9,663 nt of DNA from Chloroflexota bacterium (GCA_017743275.1 JAGHZG010000032.1:1-9663); one strand, 5' to 3'. Counted from the stretch's first letter, positions 1 through 5,843 are shown. Notes: generated by a model from the letters alone, not told the origin. Translations and numbers: made by a program.

Positions 1-50
1 CACACAGTGGGGCTTCTTCCCACCGGCGCTATAAAGCGCCGAATGAGAAC
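1..50 (-). repeat. Conserved leader module, copy A (cut by window edge)
   Basis: These 50 bases match 1124-1173 and 6158-6207 exactly. The segment holds the two hairpins of the module: GTGGG/CCCAC arms at 7-23 and GGCGCT-ATAA-AGCGCC at 25-40. It lies just downstream of the HAD phosphatase gene and its terminator, so it presumably opens the leader of the next minus-strand operon outside the window. Confidence 0.85.
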
Positions 51-76
51 GGAGAAAATAACAGAAGATAAGAACG

Positions 77-103
77 GGGACGGGGCCGCGAGGGCCCTGT
101 CCC
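77..103 (-). terminator. Probable terminator after the HAD phosphatase operon
   Basis: Eleven-base arms (77-87 and 93-103) pair around a 5-base loop with one G·T position, starting 5 bases past the stop codon at 108. On the minus strand the stem is followed by a T-rich stretch, though not a clean T run. The arm sequence resembles the hairpins at 1209-1233 and 6235-6258, which end the other transcription units. Confidence 0.6.
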
Positions 104-107
104 AAAT

Positions 108-617
108 TCAAGCCGATGCTCCGGACCTTTCGCTGGGAACATGCACGAAACGCGCTCCTGCCCGAAGCGCTGTCACACGGTCACTTTCCTCGTCCCCATA
201 GAAGATGACATCCTGTCCTCTGGCCAGCCACAACAGACCATCCGGGGACGGTTTCCTGAATCGCGGCGAGAACGACAGGAAAATCATTCCTTCGGGGACC
301 GGCACCGGGATAACAGGGCAAAGTCTTCCCAGGAGCGCGAGAATTTTTCCCAGCCAATGCTTTTCCTGTTTGGGGTGATAGCATACTGCCAGCACCCTGC
401 GGGCACCGGAGTACTTCATCCCGGCACGGATTCTCTTCAGCGTTTGCCGCAGTCCGGGGTATTTCCGAGCCCAGCGGTAGCACAGCCTCAGCACCACGCC
501 GCCCTGATTGGTCAGGATAGCGTGGGCCTTCAGGCGTAACTTTGGTCTGAATTCGTAATCGCCAGGAGACCAGCAGTGTCCCAAGACCCCATCCAGGTCG
601 GTGATGATGTACGGCAC
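108..617 (-). CDS. HAD-superfamily phosphatase, small HisB/GmhB-like type
   Basis: A 169-residue cytoplasmic protein with all four HAD motifs in order. Motif I is DLDGV, with the nucleophile D7 and acid/base D9. Motif II is in LTNQGG (T36 to G40), typical of the HisB/GmhB/polynucleotide-phosphatase branch. Motif III is K122 in KPSPDG. Motif IV is GDEESD (141-146). There is little room for a large cap domain. The family removes phosphate from sugars, histidinol or nucleic-acid 3' ends; the substrate cannot be read from the sequence. The start is GTG at 617, placed by AAGGAGG five bases upstream, and this site overlaps the TAA of the preceding gene, so the two are probably translationally coupled. 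Beside replication genes, an end-processing 3'-phosphatase role is possible but is only inference. Confidence 0.85.
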   Translation of the reverse strand: MPYIITDLDGVLGHCWSPGDYEFRPKLRLKAHAILTNQGGVVLRLCYRWARKYPGLRQTLKRIRAGMKYSGARRVLAVCYHPKQEKHWLGKILALLGRLCPVIPVPVPEGMIFLSFSPRFRKPSPDGLLWLARGQDVIFYGDEESDRVTALRAGARFVHVPSERSGASA

Positions 618-627
618 TGCAACCTCC

Positions 628-963
628 TTACCGCCCGTTTGACACCGGCGACGTGTTCCGGCTGTGAGAGGAATCCGCGAACGGTCGCTGAATTTCCTCC
701 TCGCTTGCCGGAATAAACTGGCATTCCTCTACTTCCCAGTCGTGCGGCAGGCCGCATTGCCAGCAGGAACAATCGTAAGAATCATCCTCGCTGGCATAGG
801 AAACCTTGCCTTTGCGTTCCAGTTCCTCGGCGCACCGGTCACAGAGCCAGACGAGACGGTCTCCGTCAGGGTTATACCCCAGGAGCTCGTTGTAAACCTC
901 AGTTCCTTCCGTCTCATCATAGTACCAGGCGCAGTGTTCCGAGGTGATTTCTCTGACAACCAT
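628..963 (-). CDS. Small Cys-rich, probably zinc-binding protein
   Basis: A 111-residue acidic protein with seven cysteines: C11, CDRC (41-44), CSCWQC (65-70) and C81. This looks like one or two zinc knuckles, but I do not recognise the family. The start is ATG at 963, chosen over a GTG at 1038 because AGGAGG sits 7 bases upstream and the extra 25 residues would be encoded by the repeated leader. The last residues (NTSPVSNGR) are encoded by a copy of the 17-bp GACACCGGCGACGTGTT repeat and its flank, which also supply the TAA stop. The C-terminus may therefore have been extended by insertion of that repeat. It is the first gene after module B and is followed at once by the HAD phosphatase. Confidence 0.72.
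   Translation of the reverse strand: MVVREITSEHCAWYYDETEGTEVYNELLGYNPDGDRLVWLCDRCAEELERKGKVSYASEDDSYDCSCWQCGLPHDWEVEECQFIPASEEEIQRPFADSSHSRNTSPVSNGR
632..660 (-). repeat. Short repeat (core GACACCGGCGACGTGTT), single copy
   Basis: The core at 641-657 is identical to 6007-6023 and 6034-6050 and differs at one base from 1000-1016. The flank CGCCCGTTT is shared with the 6034 copy. Here the repeat covers the end of the Cys-rich gene just before the phosphatase ribosome binding site. It is an imperfect inverted repeat (ACAC...GTGT ends). Confidence 0.85.
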
Positions 964-999
964 TGTGTTTCCTCCTGTTGTTGGACTACCACCCGCTTT

Positions 1000-1175
1000 A
1001 ACACCGGCGACGTGTTTCCCCCGTCTGCCCGGGGGCACGGCGTTCGCGATACGGCTTCACCTCCTTTCTGTTGGGATTTGAGATTGACGGACGTCACACT
1101 GCCCCCAGCGTCACAACAACCGTCACACAGTGGGGCTTCTTCCCACCGGCGCTATAAAGCGCCGAATGAGAACAG
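1000..1175 (-). repeat. Conserved leader module, copy B
   Basis: This 176-bp stretch aligns without gaps to 6034-6209, with about six mismatches, mostly clustered at 1034-1047. In transcription order it holds the hairpin GGCGCT-TTAT-AGCGCC (1163-1148), a GTGGG/CCCAC hairpin, three TGTGACG sites, the Shine-Dalgarno-like AAAGGAGGTG, and a 17-bp ACACGTCGCCGGTGT-type repeat. It lies between the terminator at 1209-1233 and the gene starting at 963, so it probably supplies the promoter and 5' leader for the Cys-rich protein and phosphatase genes. I cannot pick out a convincing -35/-10 pair. Function is inference. Confidence 0.85.
1092..1127 (-). promoter_or_regulatory. Triple CGTCACA (TGTGACG) operator-like array
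   Basis: CGTCACA occurs at 1092-1098, 1109-1115 and 1121-1127, same orientation, with steps of 17 and 12 bases. The same array lies at 6126-6132, 6143-6149 and 6155-6161 in module C. Short direct repeats upstream of operons suggest a binding site for a regulator; the protein is unknown. Confidence 0.5.
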
Positions 1176-1208
1176 AAAGAATCCTGAATGATAAGGGAAA
1201 TGATTGCG

Positions 1209-1233
1209 TGGACAGGGCCTATGGCCCTGTCCA
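1209..1233 (-). terminator. Probable terminator after the DnaN operon
   Basis: A perfect 11-base stem (TGGACAGGGCC / GGCCCTGTCCA) with a 3-base loop, a few bases past the TGA at 1237. The run after the stem is only weakly T-rich. The stem sequence resembles the terminator at 77-103. Confidence 0.6.
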
Positions 1234-1236
1234 GGT

Positions 1237-1350
1237 TCAGGAGATGGAGTGTGCAATGAGAATTCGGGTGACATCCGCTTTATTCATCGGATGCCACCGA
1301 GGATTGCTGGTATGCCAGCCCTCGTCGAATTCCCAGTCAAACTCCACCAT
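1237..1350 (-). CDS. Small acidic hypothetical protein downstream of DnaN
   Basis: From ATG at 1350 this reads 37 residues, with acidic, Trp-rich start MVEFDWEFDEGW. GAGGAG lies about nine bases upstream. The same frame stays open back to the TAG of DnaN (1459-1461), and the upstream residues, including GEGIYIEETWD, look protein-like, but no ATG, GTG or TTG precedes 1350 in that frame. A well-placed ATG at 1447 (after GGAGGG) is in another frame and gives 27 residues ending at 1364, overlapping this gene's ribosome binding site. So it is either a pair of tiny coupled genes or one gene with a frameshift. I do not recognise the family. Confidence 0.42.
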   Translation of the reverse strand: MVEFDWEFDEGWHTSNPRWHPMNKADVTRILIAHSIS

Positions 1351-1458
1351 GTCCCAGGTCTCCTCAATGTAGATGCCTTCCCCGCTCCTGGGGTAGTGTT
1401 CTATCGAGGCTGACCTGCCCAGGGCAACGCATGGGTGATCCGGACATCTCTCCCTCCG

Positions 1459-2562
1459 CTACTGCTCTTCACTGCCCCGGCGGGGCATTACCAGGTATTT
1501 CCAGGAATCCACCGCCAGGACAATCGGGGTGTCCGAGAAGTGCAGGCGGAGAGACACCAGAGGGTCTTCTACCTCCTTGAGCGCTTGCGCCACCCAGTCG
1601 CCGGAGACGAAAATCGTCGTCCGGTCCTGCTGGCAAGCAGCGGAGATGTTCATCCTGGTCACACCGCTGTTGTTCGGGGCGGCAATCTCCATCACGGCGT
1701 CTTCATTCAGAGAGTCGCCCCGCGTGATGGTAATCCGCACGGTGCCTTCCTCTCCGGCAACCACGCGGACCGTCCGCAAGGCTCTCAGGAAGTCCGCTGT
1801 GGGGATTGTCGCCTTCACCAGGGCCAGGTCCTCCTTGGGAATCAGCGGCTCGTAGTCCGGGTATCTGCCTTCCAGGGCGGAAATCTCGGTTTGCGCGCGG
1901 ATTTCCTCTCCCTCAAAGCAGAACACCACCCACTTTTCCGCCATTCCCACAGAGACCCGGGCATCCAGGATGTCGGCAATGTTCTGAATCCGGTCCAGGT
2001 GGGGGACGACAACCGCTATCGGCTCAGAAGGCCCACCGTCCAGAGGGGTTCTGATCTCCGACAGACGGTAGCCGTCACACGCGGCCAGAATCATTGCACT
2101 ATCGGTCACCCTGACGAATACTCCCGTCAAGATTGGCCGGTCCTCCTGGCGGGCTACCGCCAGGGTGACCCGGCCAATGACCTCCGGGTGACCTATCGGG
2201 AAGGTTTTTTCCACCCGCAGGGGAGGCCGGGTGGGAATCTCCGATTGCTTCCGGAACCATGCCTGACTCTTTCCGGAAACAGCCTTCAACGACTGATCCT
2301 CATCGGCGAGGAGAATCTCCCCGCGCATCAGAGAAACCCAGTCGGAAAGGGCTTTGGAAGAGACAATGGCCATTCCCGGCTCCGCGTCCCTGACGGGACA
2401 CCACGCATGGGCAGCCATGTGCAGGCCGGTGAGGGAGACACGGAGATACCCGTCCTCCTCCACCGAGACCAGGGTCCAGTTGCCCAGGAAAGAGTGCGCG
2501 GCCGTCTGGTTGACAGCGCGCAGGCAACGCATCAGGTGGTCGCGATTGACGATTGCTTGCAT
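1459..2562 (-). CDS. dnaN: DNA polymerase III beta subunit (sliding clamp)
   Basis: A 367-residue protein, the usual length for a bacterial clamp with three similar domains. The N-terminus is MQAIVNRDHLMRCLRAVNQ. The middle holds the clamp pattern ARQEDRPILTGVFV followed by AACDGYRLSEI, and then the domain-linking segment ALEGRYPDYEPLIPKE, a clear DnaN signature (family F-P-DYE..IP). The C-terminus, YLVMPRR, matches the usual YvvMPmr ending. Dimers encircle DNA and tether polymerase and other partners. The start at 2562 is fixed by GGGAGGA 8 bases upstream; the frame extends to 2667, but that part overlaps RadC. It follows radC by 62 bases, probably in one transcript. A clamp next to radC and small orphan genes, with no dnaA, recF or gyrB nearby, suggests an accessory copy; this is inference. 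Confidence 0.93.
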   Translation of the reverse strand: MQAIVNRDHLMRCLRAVNQTAAHSFLGNWTLVSVEEDGYLRVSLTGLHMAAHAWCPVRDAEPGMAIVSSKALSDWVSLMRGEILLADEDQSLKAVSGKSQAWFRKQSEIPTRPPLRVEKTFPIGHPEVIGRVTLAVARQEDRPILTGVFVRVTDSAMILAACDGYRLSEIRTPLDGGPSEPIAVVVPHLDRIQNIADILDARVSVGMAEKWVVFCFEGEEIRAQTEISALEGRYPDYEPLIPKEDLALVKATIPTADFLRALRTVRVVAGEEGTVRITITRGDSLNEDAVMEIAAPNNSGVTRMNISAACQQDRTTIFVSGDWVAQALKEVEDPLVSLRLHFSDTPIVLAVDSWKYLVMPRRGSEEQ

Positions 2563-2624
2563 TTCGGTTTCCTCCCGTTGCAAGATTAAATTGTGTTTGG
2601 TCATTGGTTGTATTATCTCAGGGG

Positions 2625-3383
2625 CTAATCCGAGAACCCCTGGCGGCGGTCCCGCATGCTGACCCACCGCCCTTGACCGATGACCAGGTGGTCTATCACG
2701 TCAATCCCCAGCAAACGGCCCGCATCCACCAGTTGCCGGGTAGTAGCGATGTCGTCGGGGGAAGGAGTGGGATCACCCGAGGGATGGTTGTGGGCAACGA
2801 TAATGTGAGCACAGTTGCGCCGAATGGCCTCCCGGAAAATTTCCCCGGGCCTTATCGTTGCCGTCAGCAGAGTTCCCTTGTAAAGGATGTAGGGCTCCCC
2901 CATAATTTGATAGCGAGCATTCAGGAACAGAACGCAGAAATGCTCCTGTTCCAGATGCCCGATTCGCGGCATCAAGATGGAAGCAACGTCAGCAGAGGTA
3001 TAAAGGGTTGGTTGCTCCTCCGGCACTGCCGCCGTAATCCGCCGTCCCAGTTCCAGAGCGGCCAACAACTGGGCCGCTTTGGTTTTTCCGATTCCCCGCT
3101 CGGCCATCAGCCGGTTGAAGTTGGTCCGGGCCAGTCCTGCCAGCCCCTCGCTGTGGGCCAGCAGGCGATGGGCCACATCCAGGGCACTTTCCCCGGCGAC
3201 CCCGGACCGGAGAATGATAGCCAGCAATTCGGCGCTGGACAAGGCCTCCGGTCCCAGCCGGACCAGCCGCTCCTCCGGCTGTTCTATCAGGGGCATATCC
3301 CGAATGCACACGGAACCGGACCGGCGCTGGGACGAGCGGTCCCGGCTTTCCAACGGGAACAGTGTGGGCTGATGCTTTTTCAT
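2625..3383 (-). CDS. radC: RadC-family JAB/MPN domain protein
   Basis: A 252-residue protein of near-normal family length. The N-terminal half has RadC helices (RLVRLGPEALSSAELLAIIL, 39-58) and a helix-hairpin-helix-like segment GIGKTKAAQLLAALELGRR (97-115). The C-terminal half is the JAB/MPN metal-binding domain with HNHPSGD (198-204), S208 and D211, the HxH-x7-SxxD signature. An upstream Glu, probably within EIFREAI, fits the family. Despite the name, RadC has no proven repair role; it is common on plasmids, integrative elements and phages and is thought to act in DNA processing or anti-restriction. The start at 3383 has GAGGAGGG upstream. It follows a GC-rich hairpin (3421-3457) and precedes dnaN, with which it is probably co-transcribed. 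Confidence 0.93.
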   Translation of the reverse strand: MKKHQPTLFPLESRDRSSQRRSGSVCIRDMPLIEQPEERLVRLGPEALSSAELLAIILRSGVAGESALDVAHRLLAHSEGLAGLARTNFNRLMAERGIGKTKAAQLLAALELGRRITAAVPEEQPTLYTSADVASILMPRIGHLEQEHFCVLFLNARYQIMGEPYILYKGTLLTATIRPGEIFREAIRRNCAHIIVAHNHPSGDPTPSPDDIATTRQLVDAGRLLGIDVIDHLVIGQGRWVSMRDRRQGFSD

Positions 3384-3420
3384 CTCTGTCCCTCCTCGCG
3401 ACCGGCAGAGAAACAGAGAT

Positions 3421-3457
3421 TCCCCCCGGCGGGGGGCTCTGTCCCCCCGCCGGGGGA
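3421..3457 (-). terminator. Very GC-rich hairpin upstream of radC
   Basis: Arms 3421-3436 and 3443-3457 pair over 15 bases with one bulge around the loop CTCTGT. There is no T run on either side. ACAGAG at 3412-3417 could instead pair with the loop, giving a competing fold. It could be a terminator, an attenuator or an mRNA-processing/stability stem. Confidence 0.45.
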
Positions 3458-3555
3458 TCGGTCAGCTGTTGTACGATGACCTGATGCGGGCAGTAACCAC
3501 GGCGATTATGGTGTTGCCTCCTCCGGGTTGGGTTCCACCCGGCGGAAGAACATGG

Positions 3556-3589
3556 CCCCCAGCGGGGGCTTCTGTTCCCCCGCCGGGGG
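3556..3589 (-). repeat. Second GC-rich hairpin, sister of 3421-3457
   Basis: Arms CCCCCAGCGGGGG (3556-3568) and CCCCCGCCGGGGG (3577-3589) pair with one mismatch. Loop and right arm closely resemble those at 3437-3457, so the two hairpins are probably duplicates. The 96 bases between them hold an isolated GGAGGAGG (3514-3521 region) but no convincing start; only 11-15 residue frames follow it. I call no gene there. Confidence 0.6.
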
Positions 3590-3597
3590 ATTGATGA

Positions 3598-3915
3598 TCA
3601 GGCCAGGAGCACAGCCACGAAGACGACAAGCGCCAGCAGACCGGCTCCCAGCAACGCCAGCATCGCCACCACGACCCTGTGGTACTGCCACAGGACCGGC
3701 AGCGGCTGATTCTTCGCATCGTCCGGGAAGAACACCCTGTCAAAAACCCGTTCCACGGCCTGGACCAGGCGGGAATTGGTCAGACGCTCCACCTGCTTTT
3801 TCAGAAATCTCTTCCCGCGCGCCCAGGGGGTCAGGGAGTAAATGGGTATCGCGCAGACCTCGCAGTACCGCACAGGAAGAGCCACGTGGTCATCCACGAG
3901 TTCCATCCCGCACAC
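3598..3915 (-). CDS. Zinc-ribbon protein with C-terminal membrane helix (downstream half of a TGA-split gene)
   Basis: The drawn start is GTG at 3915, giving 105 residues, but this start is doubtful: it has no ribosome binding site and cuts through a CPVC knuckle. The same frame extends upstream as KGSPYPQPYWCPVCG to an in-frame TGA (3952-3954) that ends the 36-residue gene at 3952-4062. Read through, the product would be 154 residues: CQYC, CKFC, CPVC and CEVC zinc pairs, a basic amphipathic stretch (RGKRFLKKQVERL), then a hydrophobic helix of about 24 residues at the very C-terminus. The topology suggests a cytoplasmic zinc domain on a C-terminal anchor. Function unknown. Confidence 0.55.
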   Translation of the reverse strand: MCGMELVDDHVALPVRYCEVCAIPIYSLTPWARGKRFLKKQVERLTNSRLVQAVERVFDRVFFPDDAKNQPLPVLWQYHRVVVAMLALLGAGLLALVVFVAVLLA

Positions 3916-3951
3916 GGGGCACCAGTAGGGCTGGGGATACGGAGACCCCTT

Positions 3952-4062
3952 TCACCCACAGAACTTGCAGCGAAGGGTGATTCCTCCCCCGCCCTTGGCG
4001 TGGACCCATCCCCGTTCACGGTCAAACCGGAGTTCCTCACCACAGTACTGGCACTGGAACAT
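3952..4062 (-). CDS. 36-residue zinc-ribbon peptide (upstream half of a TGA-split gene)
   Basis: ATG at 4062 has GGAGG six bases upstream. The peptide carries CQYC (C4, C7) and CKFC (C32, C35), a complete treble-clef or ribbon-like zinc site, and ends with Gly then TGA. The start overlaps the end of the preceding gene by 26 bases, so translation is probably coupled. The TGA is in frame with a further two-CxxC domain and membrane helix downstream. A Trp codon (TGG) mutated to TGA would explain this. It may be a nonsense mutation, a true short protein or a readthrough site. TGA is an ordinary stop elsewhere in this window, for example for the HAD phosphatase and TadE. Confidence 0.6.
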   Translation of the reverse strand: MFQCQYCGEELRFDRERGWVHAKGGGGITLRCKFCG

Positions 4063-4507
4063 GGTCCACCTCCGAGAAAACCGGAACGGACACGGGCTGG
4101 ATGCCCGCCAGGTTACAGAGTTCGTTCACGGCCCGGTCAGGCTCTATGGCCCCTACCCGGACCAGATGAACGATTCTGGCGATCCTGTGCGCGAGGGTTT
4201 CCTCGTGAATGCCCAGCGAGGCCAGATACTCCACCGCATCCCGAATGGCCTGGGCCTTCTCTTCCACAGAGCACCGCTCCGGGAAGTGGAGCGGCGTAAT
4301 CGCCGCTCCCAGCCGGGCCACCCGGGCAGGGTGGCGATTCCGGCGGCACTCCACCGGCAGGTCCAGGTAGCCGATGTAAGAGGCGTACTTGTCCAGCACC
4401 GTCGGCCCCCCCATCGCTGTGGAGAAGTCAATGATCCCAGCCGCCGGAGCACCGCAGACCCAGCAGTAGTACGTCGGCCCAAACTGGACGGGACGGTTTG
4501 CGGACAT
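4037..4507 (-). CDS. Hypothetical protein with an N-terminal CxxC
   Basis: A 156-residue protein starting at ATG 4507, with GGAGGG seven bases upstream. It has one CWVC pair (C15, C18) and two or three further isolated cysteines, so a zinc site is possible but incomplete. The central and C-terminal parts look helical (VEEKAQAIRDAVEYLASLG, then RIARIVHLVRVGAIEPDRAV). No membrane helix or signal peptide. The 3' end overlaps the next gene by 26 bases. I do not recognise the family. Confidence 0.75.
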   Translation of the reverse strand: MSANRPVQFGPTYYCWVCGAPAAGIIDFSTAMGGPTVLDKYASYIGYLDLPVECRRNRHPARVARLGAAITPLHFPERCSVEEKAQAIRDAVEYLASLGIHEETLAHRIARIVHLVRVGAIEPDRAVNELCNLAGIQPVSVPVFSEVDHVPVPVLW

Positions 4508-4523
4508 GTTGACCCTCCGGGGA

Positions 4524-4561
4524 AATCACAGAGAGGCAGGCTTGCCTGCCTCTCTGTGATT
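4524..4561 (-). repeat. Perfect 18-bp inverted repeat (hairpin) ahead of the 4507 gene
   Basis: Arms 4524-4541 and 4544-4561 are perfectly complementary with a 2-base centre. On the minus strand the stem ends ATTTCCCC and the ribosome binding site of the next gene follows directly, 17 bases from its ATG. It may be a terminator between two units with a weak T run, or a stem controlling expression of the downstream genes. Confidence 0.75.
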
Positions 4562-4565
4562 GGTT

Positions 4566-4625
4566 CAGCCGGTAGAGGAGAGAAGAACGGTTGAGTAAGA
4601 GATTGAGGGGAGGGTGAGAAGAGGG
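4566..4625 (-). promoter_or_regulatory. C/T-rich, G-poor tract after the SSB-like gene, rut-like
   Basis: Directly after the TAA at 4626, the minus strand runs about 60 bases almost entirely of C, T and A with only a few G. This is the composition Rho loads on. Just before the hairpin at 4524-4561, it could form a Rho-dependent termination region. Confidence 0.35.
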
Positions 4626-5489
4626 TTAGAAGGGGATTTCCTCAACCGGTTCCTCGTCGTAGTACTCCTCCTCTTCCGCAACGGCCTGGATTTCGCCCTC
4701 GCCGTTCGGACCGGGCTTCTTGGCCAACTTGGCCCACCGCTCCACCGTATCCCAAGGAATGGAGTCCAGGAGTTCATTGCCGACAAAGTCCCGGTTGGGA
4801 TCGAAGTCACCATTCCACTGGGGCGGGGAAATGGGCGACTTCTGCTTCTTTCCGACCATCGTGGTCTTCCCGGCCACAATGGTCATCCAAAAAGCATACG
4901 TGGGAGCCTTGCCATTGGTTGCCTTCCGAACAGCCCGGGCAAAGTCCAGACGGGCCTGGTTGAAGAAGTTCCCGGAAAGCCCTGCGAAGGTCAGCATAAC
5001 CAGCCCGTAGAAGCCGTCGTCGGTTTTCAGGTACCCCAGGACCTGGAGCTTCCCTTTCGCCCCCGGCTGGTACCCGGGTAACCGCACGTTGGTCTCGCGG
5101 TCCACCCAGAAGAACCGGGACCGCAAGGCGCAGAACTGGATCTGGTCAGTGTACATCACTTCGGTCATCCCCCCGTTGGGGTGATGCAATTCGGCGTAGA
5201 TTCCCGGCAGGGGGACTTCCTGGTCCAGCGGAGCGGCGAAACCGCCGACCGGCTGGTTCGGGACCAGATACTCACCGCGGTTGACCCATTGGATATACGG
5301 GTACGATTCGGGGAGTTCGTCCCCGAACTGATAATCCCGCATCCAGGCCGGAGGCTGGTCCGGGACGGGCTGGCCGGGGCGCTGGGCCACCTGGGACGAC
5401 ACGGGCTGGCCGGGGCGCTGGGCCGCGCGGACAGCCTGGGCACTCTGGCCCTGTCCGGTAGTCGGACGATACGAAGTGTTGCCGTTCAT
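4626..5489 (-). CDS. Probable ssDNA-binding-like protein with SSB acidic tip (internal start)
   Basis: A 287-residue protein from ATG 5489, preceded by AAAGGAG six bases upstream, a better site than most in the window. It starts with a Gln/Pro-rich disordered stretch containing AQRPGQPV twice (residues 23-30 and 35-42). The central part, about residues 50-255, is a globular region rich in aromatics that I cannot assign. The C-terminus is highly acidic and ends EEPVEEIPF. Bacterial SSB ends in the same way (DDDIPF), the tip that recruits RecO, PriA, Exo I and other partners. Here the order is reversed relative to canonical SSB, with a long domain of unknown fold before the tail. With dnaN and radC downstream, a role coating single-stranded DNA is a good but unproven guess. 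No canonical SSB OB-fold motif was recognised. Confidence 0.72.
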   Translation of the reverse strand: MNGNTSYRPTTGQGQSAQAVRAAQRPGQPVSSQVAQRPGQPVPDQPPAWMRDYQFGDELPESYPYIQWVNRGEYLVPNQPVGGFAAPLDQEVPLPGIYAELHHPNGGMTEVMYTDQIQFCALRSRFFWVDRETNVRLPGYQPGAKGKLQVLGYLKTDDGFYGLVMLTFAGLSGNFFNQARLDFARAVRKATNGKAPTYAFWMTIVAGKTTMVGKKQKSPISPPQWNGDFDPNRDFVGNELLDSIPWDTVERWAKLAKKPGPNGEGEIQAVAEEEEYYDEEPVEEIPF

Positions 5490-5843
5490 GGTTGCTCCTT
5501 TCCGAATGGGATTGTCTTGATCGGGATTGCTGAAGAGACTGCGGGGAACGATGCGAATCGTCCCCTGTTCATCTGTCACGGTTGTGATCCGCCTGCCGTT
5601 TTGAAGCCACAGGGCGACGATATGCTTGCACGGCCCCTGAGAAGCCCCGCGGTGTTGAAAGTCCGGACACGAACAGGTCCAGGTCCAATCGGGGTGAAAC
5701 TCCACATCGTACATACTGCCCCCGACCTGCCCGACCTGGAACAGGCCGGGCCGGACTTCTTCAATCCGCCAGTCTCCATTGGAAGCCTTGCTTGCAACCG
5801 TCGGGCGGACACCGGTCAGAACGGCGGACAGCACGGCGCTCAT
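4626..5843 (-). CDS. SWIM zinc finger joined in frame to an SSB-tailed protein
   Basis: From ATG at 5843 the frame stays open for 405 residues. Residues 1-118 are a SWIM-type domain with C57, C59, C72 and H74 (CSCPDF...GPCKHIVAL), preceded by a strand-rich stretch. SWIM fingers bind DNA or proteins and occur in helicases, MuDR transposases and RAD51-paralogue partners. No stop separates this from the 287-residue downstream protein, which has its own strong start at 5489 (see the next entry). The ribosome binding site GGGGGGAGG lies inside the end of the preceding gene, whose TAG is two bases before this ATG. The product may be a full fusion, or two proteins may be made from one frame. The usual lone SWIM protein would have a stop near residue 118; its absence is the odd point. 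Confidence 0.68.
   Translation of the reverse strand: MSAVLSAVLTGVRPTVASKASNGDWRIEEVRPGLFQVGQVGGSMYDVEFHPDWTWTCSCPDFQHRGASQGPCKHIVALWLQNGRRITTVTDEQGTIRIVPRSLFSNPDQDNPIRKGATMNGNTSYRPTTGQGQSAQAVRAAQRPGQPVSSQVAQRPGQPVPDQPPAWMRDYQFGDELPESYPYIQWVNRGEYLVPNQPVGGFAAPLDQEVPLPGIYAELHHPNGGMTEVMYTDQIQFCALRSRFFWVDRETNVRLPGYQPGAKGKLQVLGYLKTDDGFYGLVMLTFAGLSGNFFNQARLDFARAVRKATNGKAPTYAFWMTIVAGKTTMVGKKQKSPISPPQWNGDFDPNRDFVGNELLDSIPWDTVERWAKLAKKPGPNGEGEIQAVAEEEEYYDEEPVEEIPF

Noticed and set aside
1000..1175. CRISPR array or plasmid iterons
   Set aside because: Only three copies, long and kilobases apart, with no spacers between; the short CGTCACA sites are too few and unevenly spaced to call iterons.
1435..2589. 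A 384-codon plus-strand frame
   Set aside because: It lies antisense to dnaN, has no ribosome binding site, and its translation is low-complexity shadow sequence.
2553..3479. A 308-codon plus-strand frame
   Set aside because: It is a shadow of radC on the opposite strand.
3952..3954. Selenocysteine or reassigned TGA
   Set aside because: TGA ends other clear genes here (HAD phosphatase, TadE), and I see no convincing SECIS-like stem directly after this codon.
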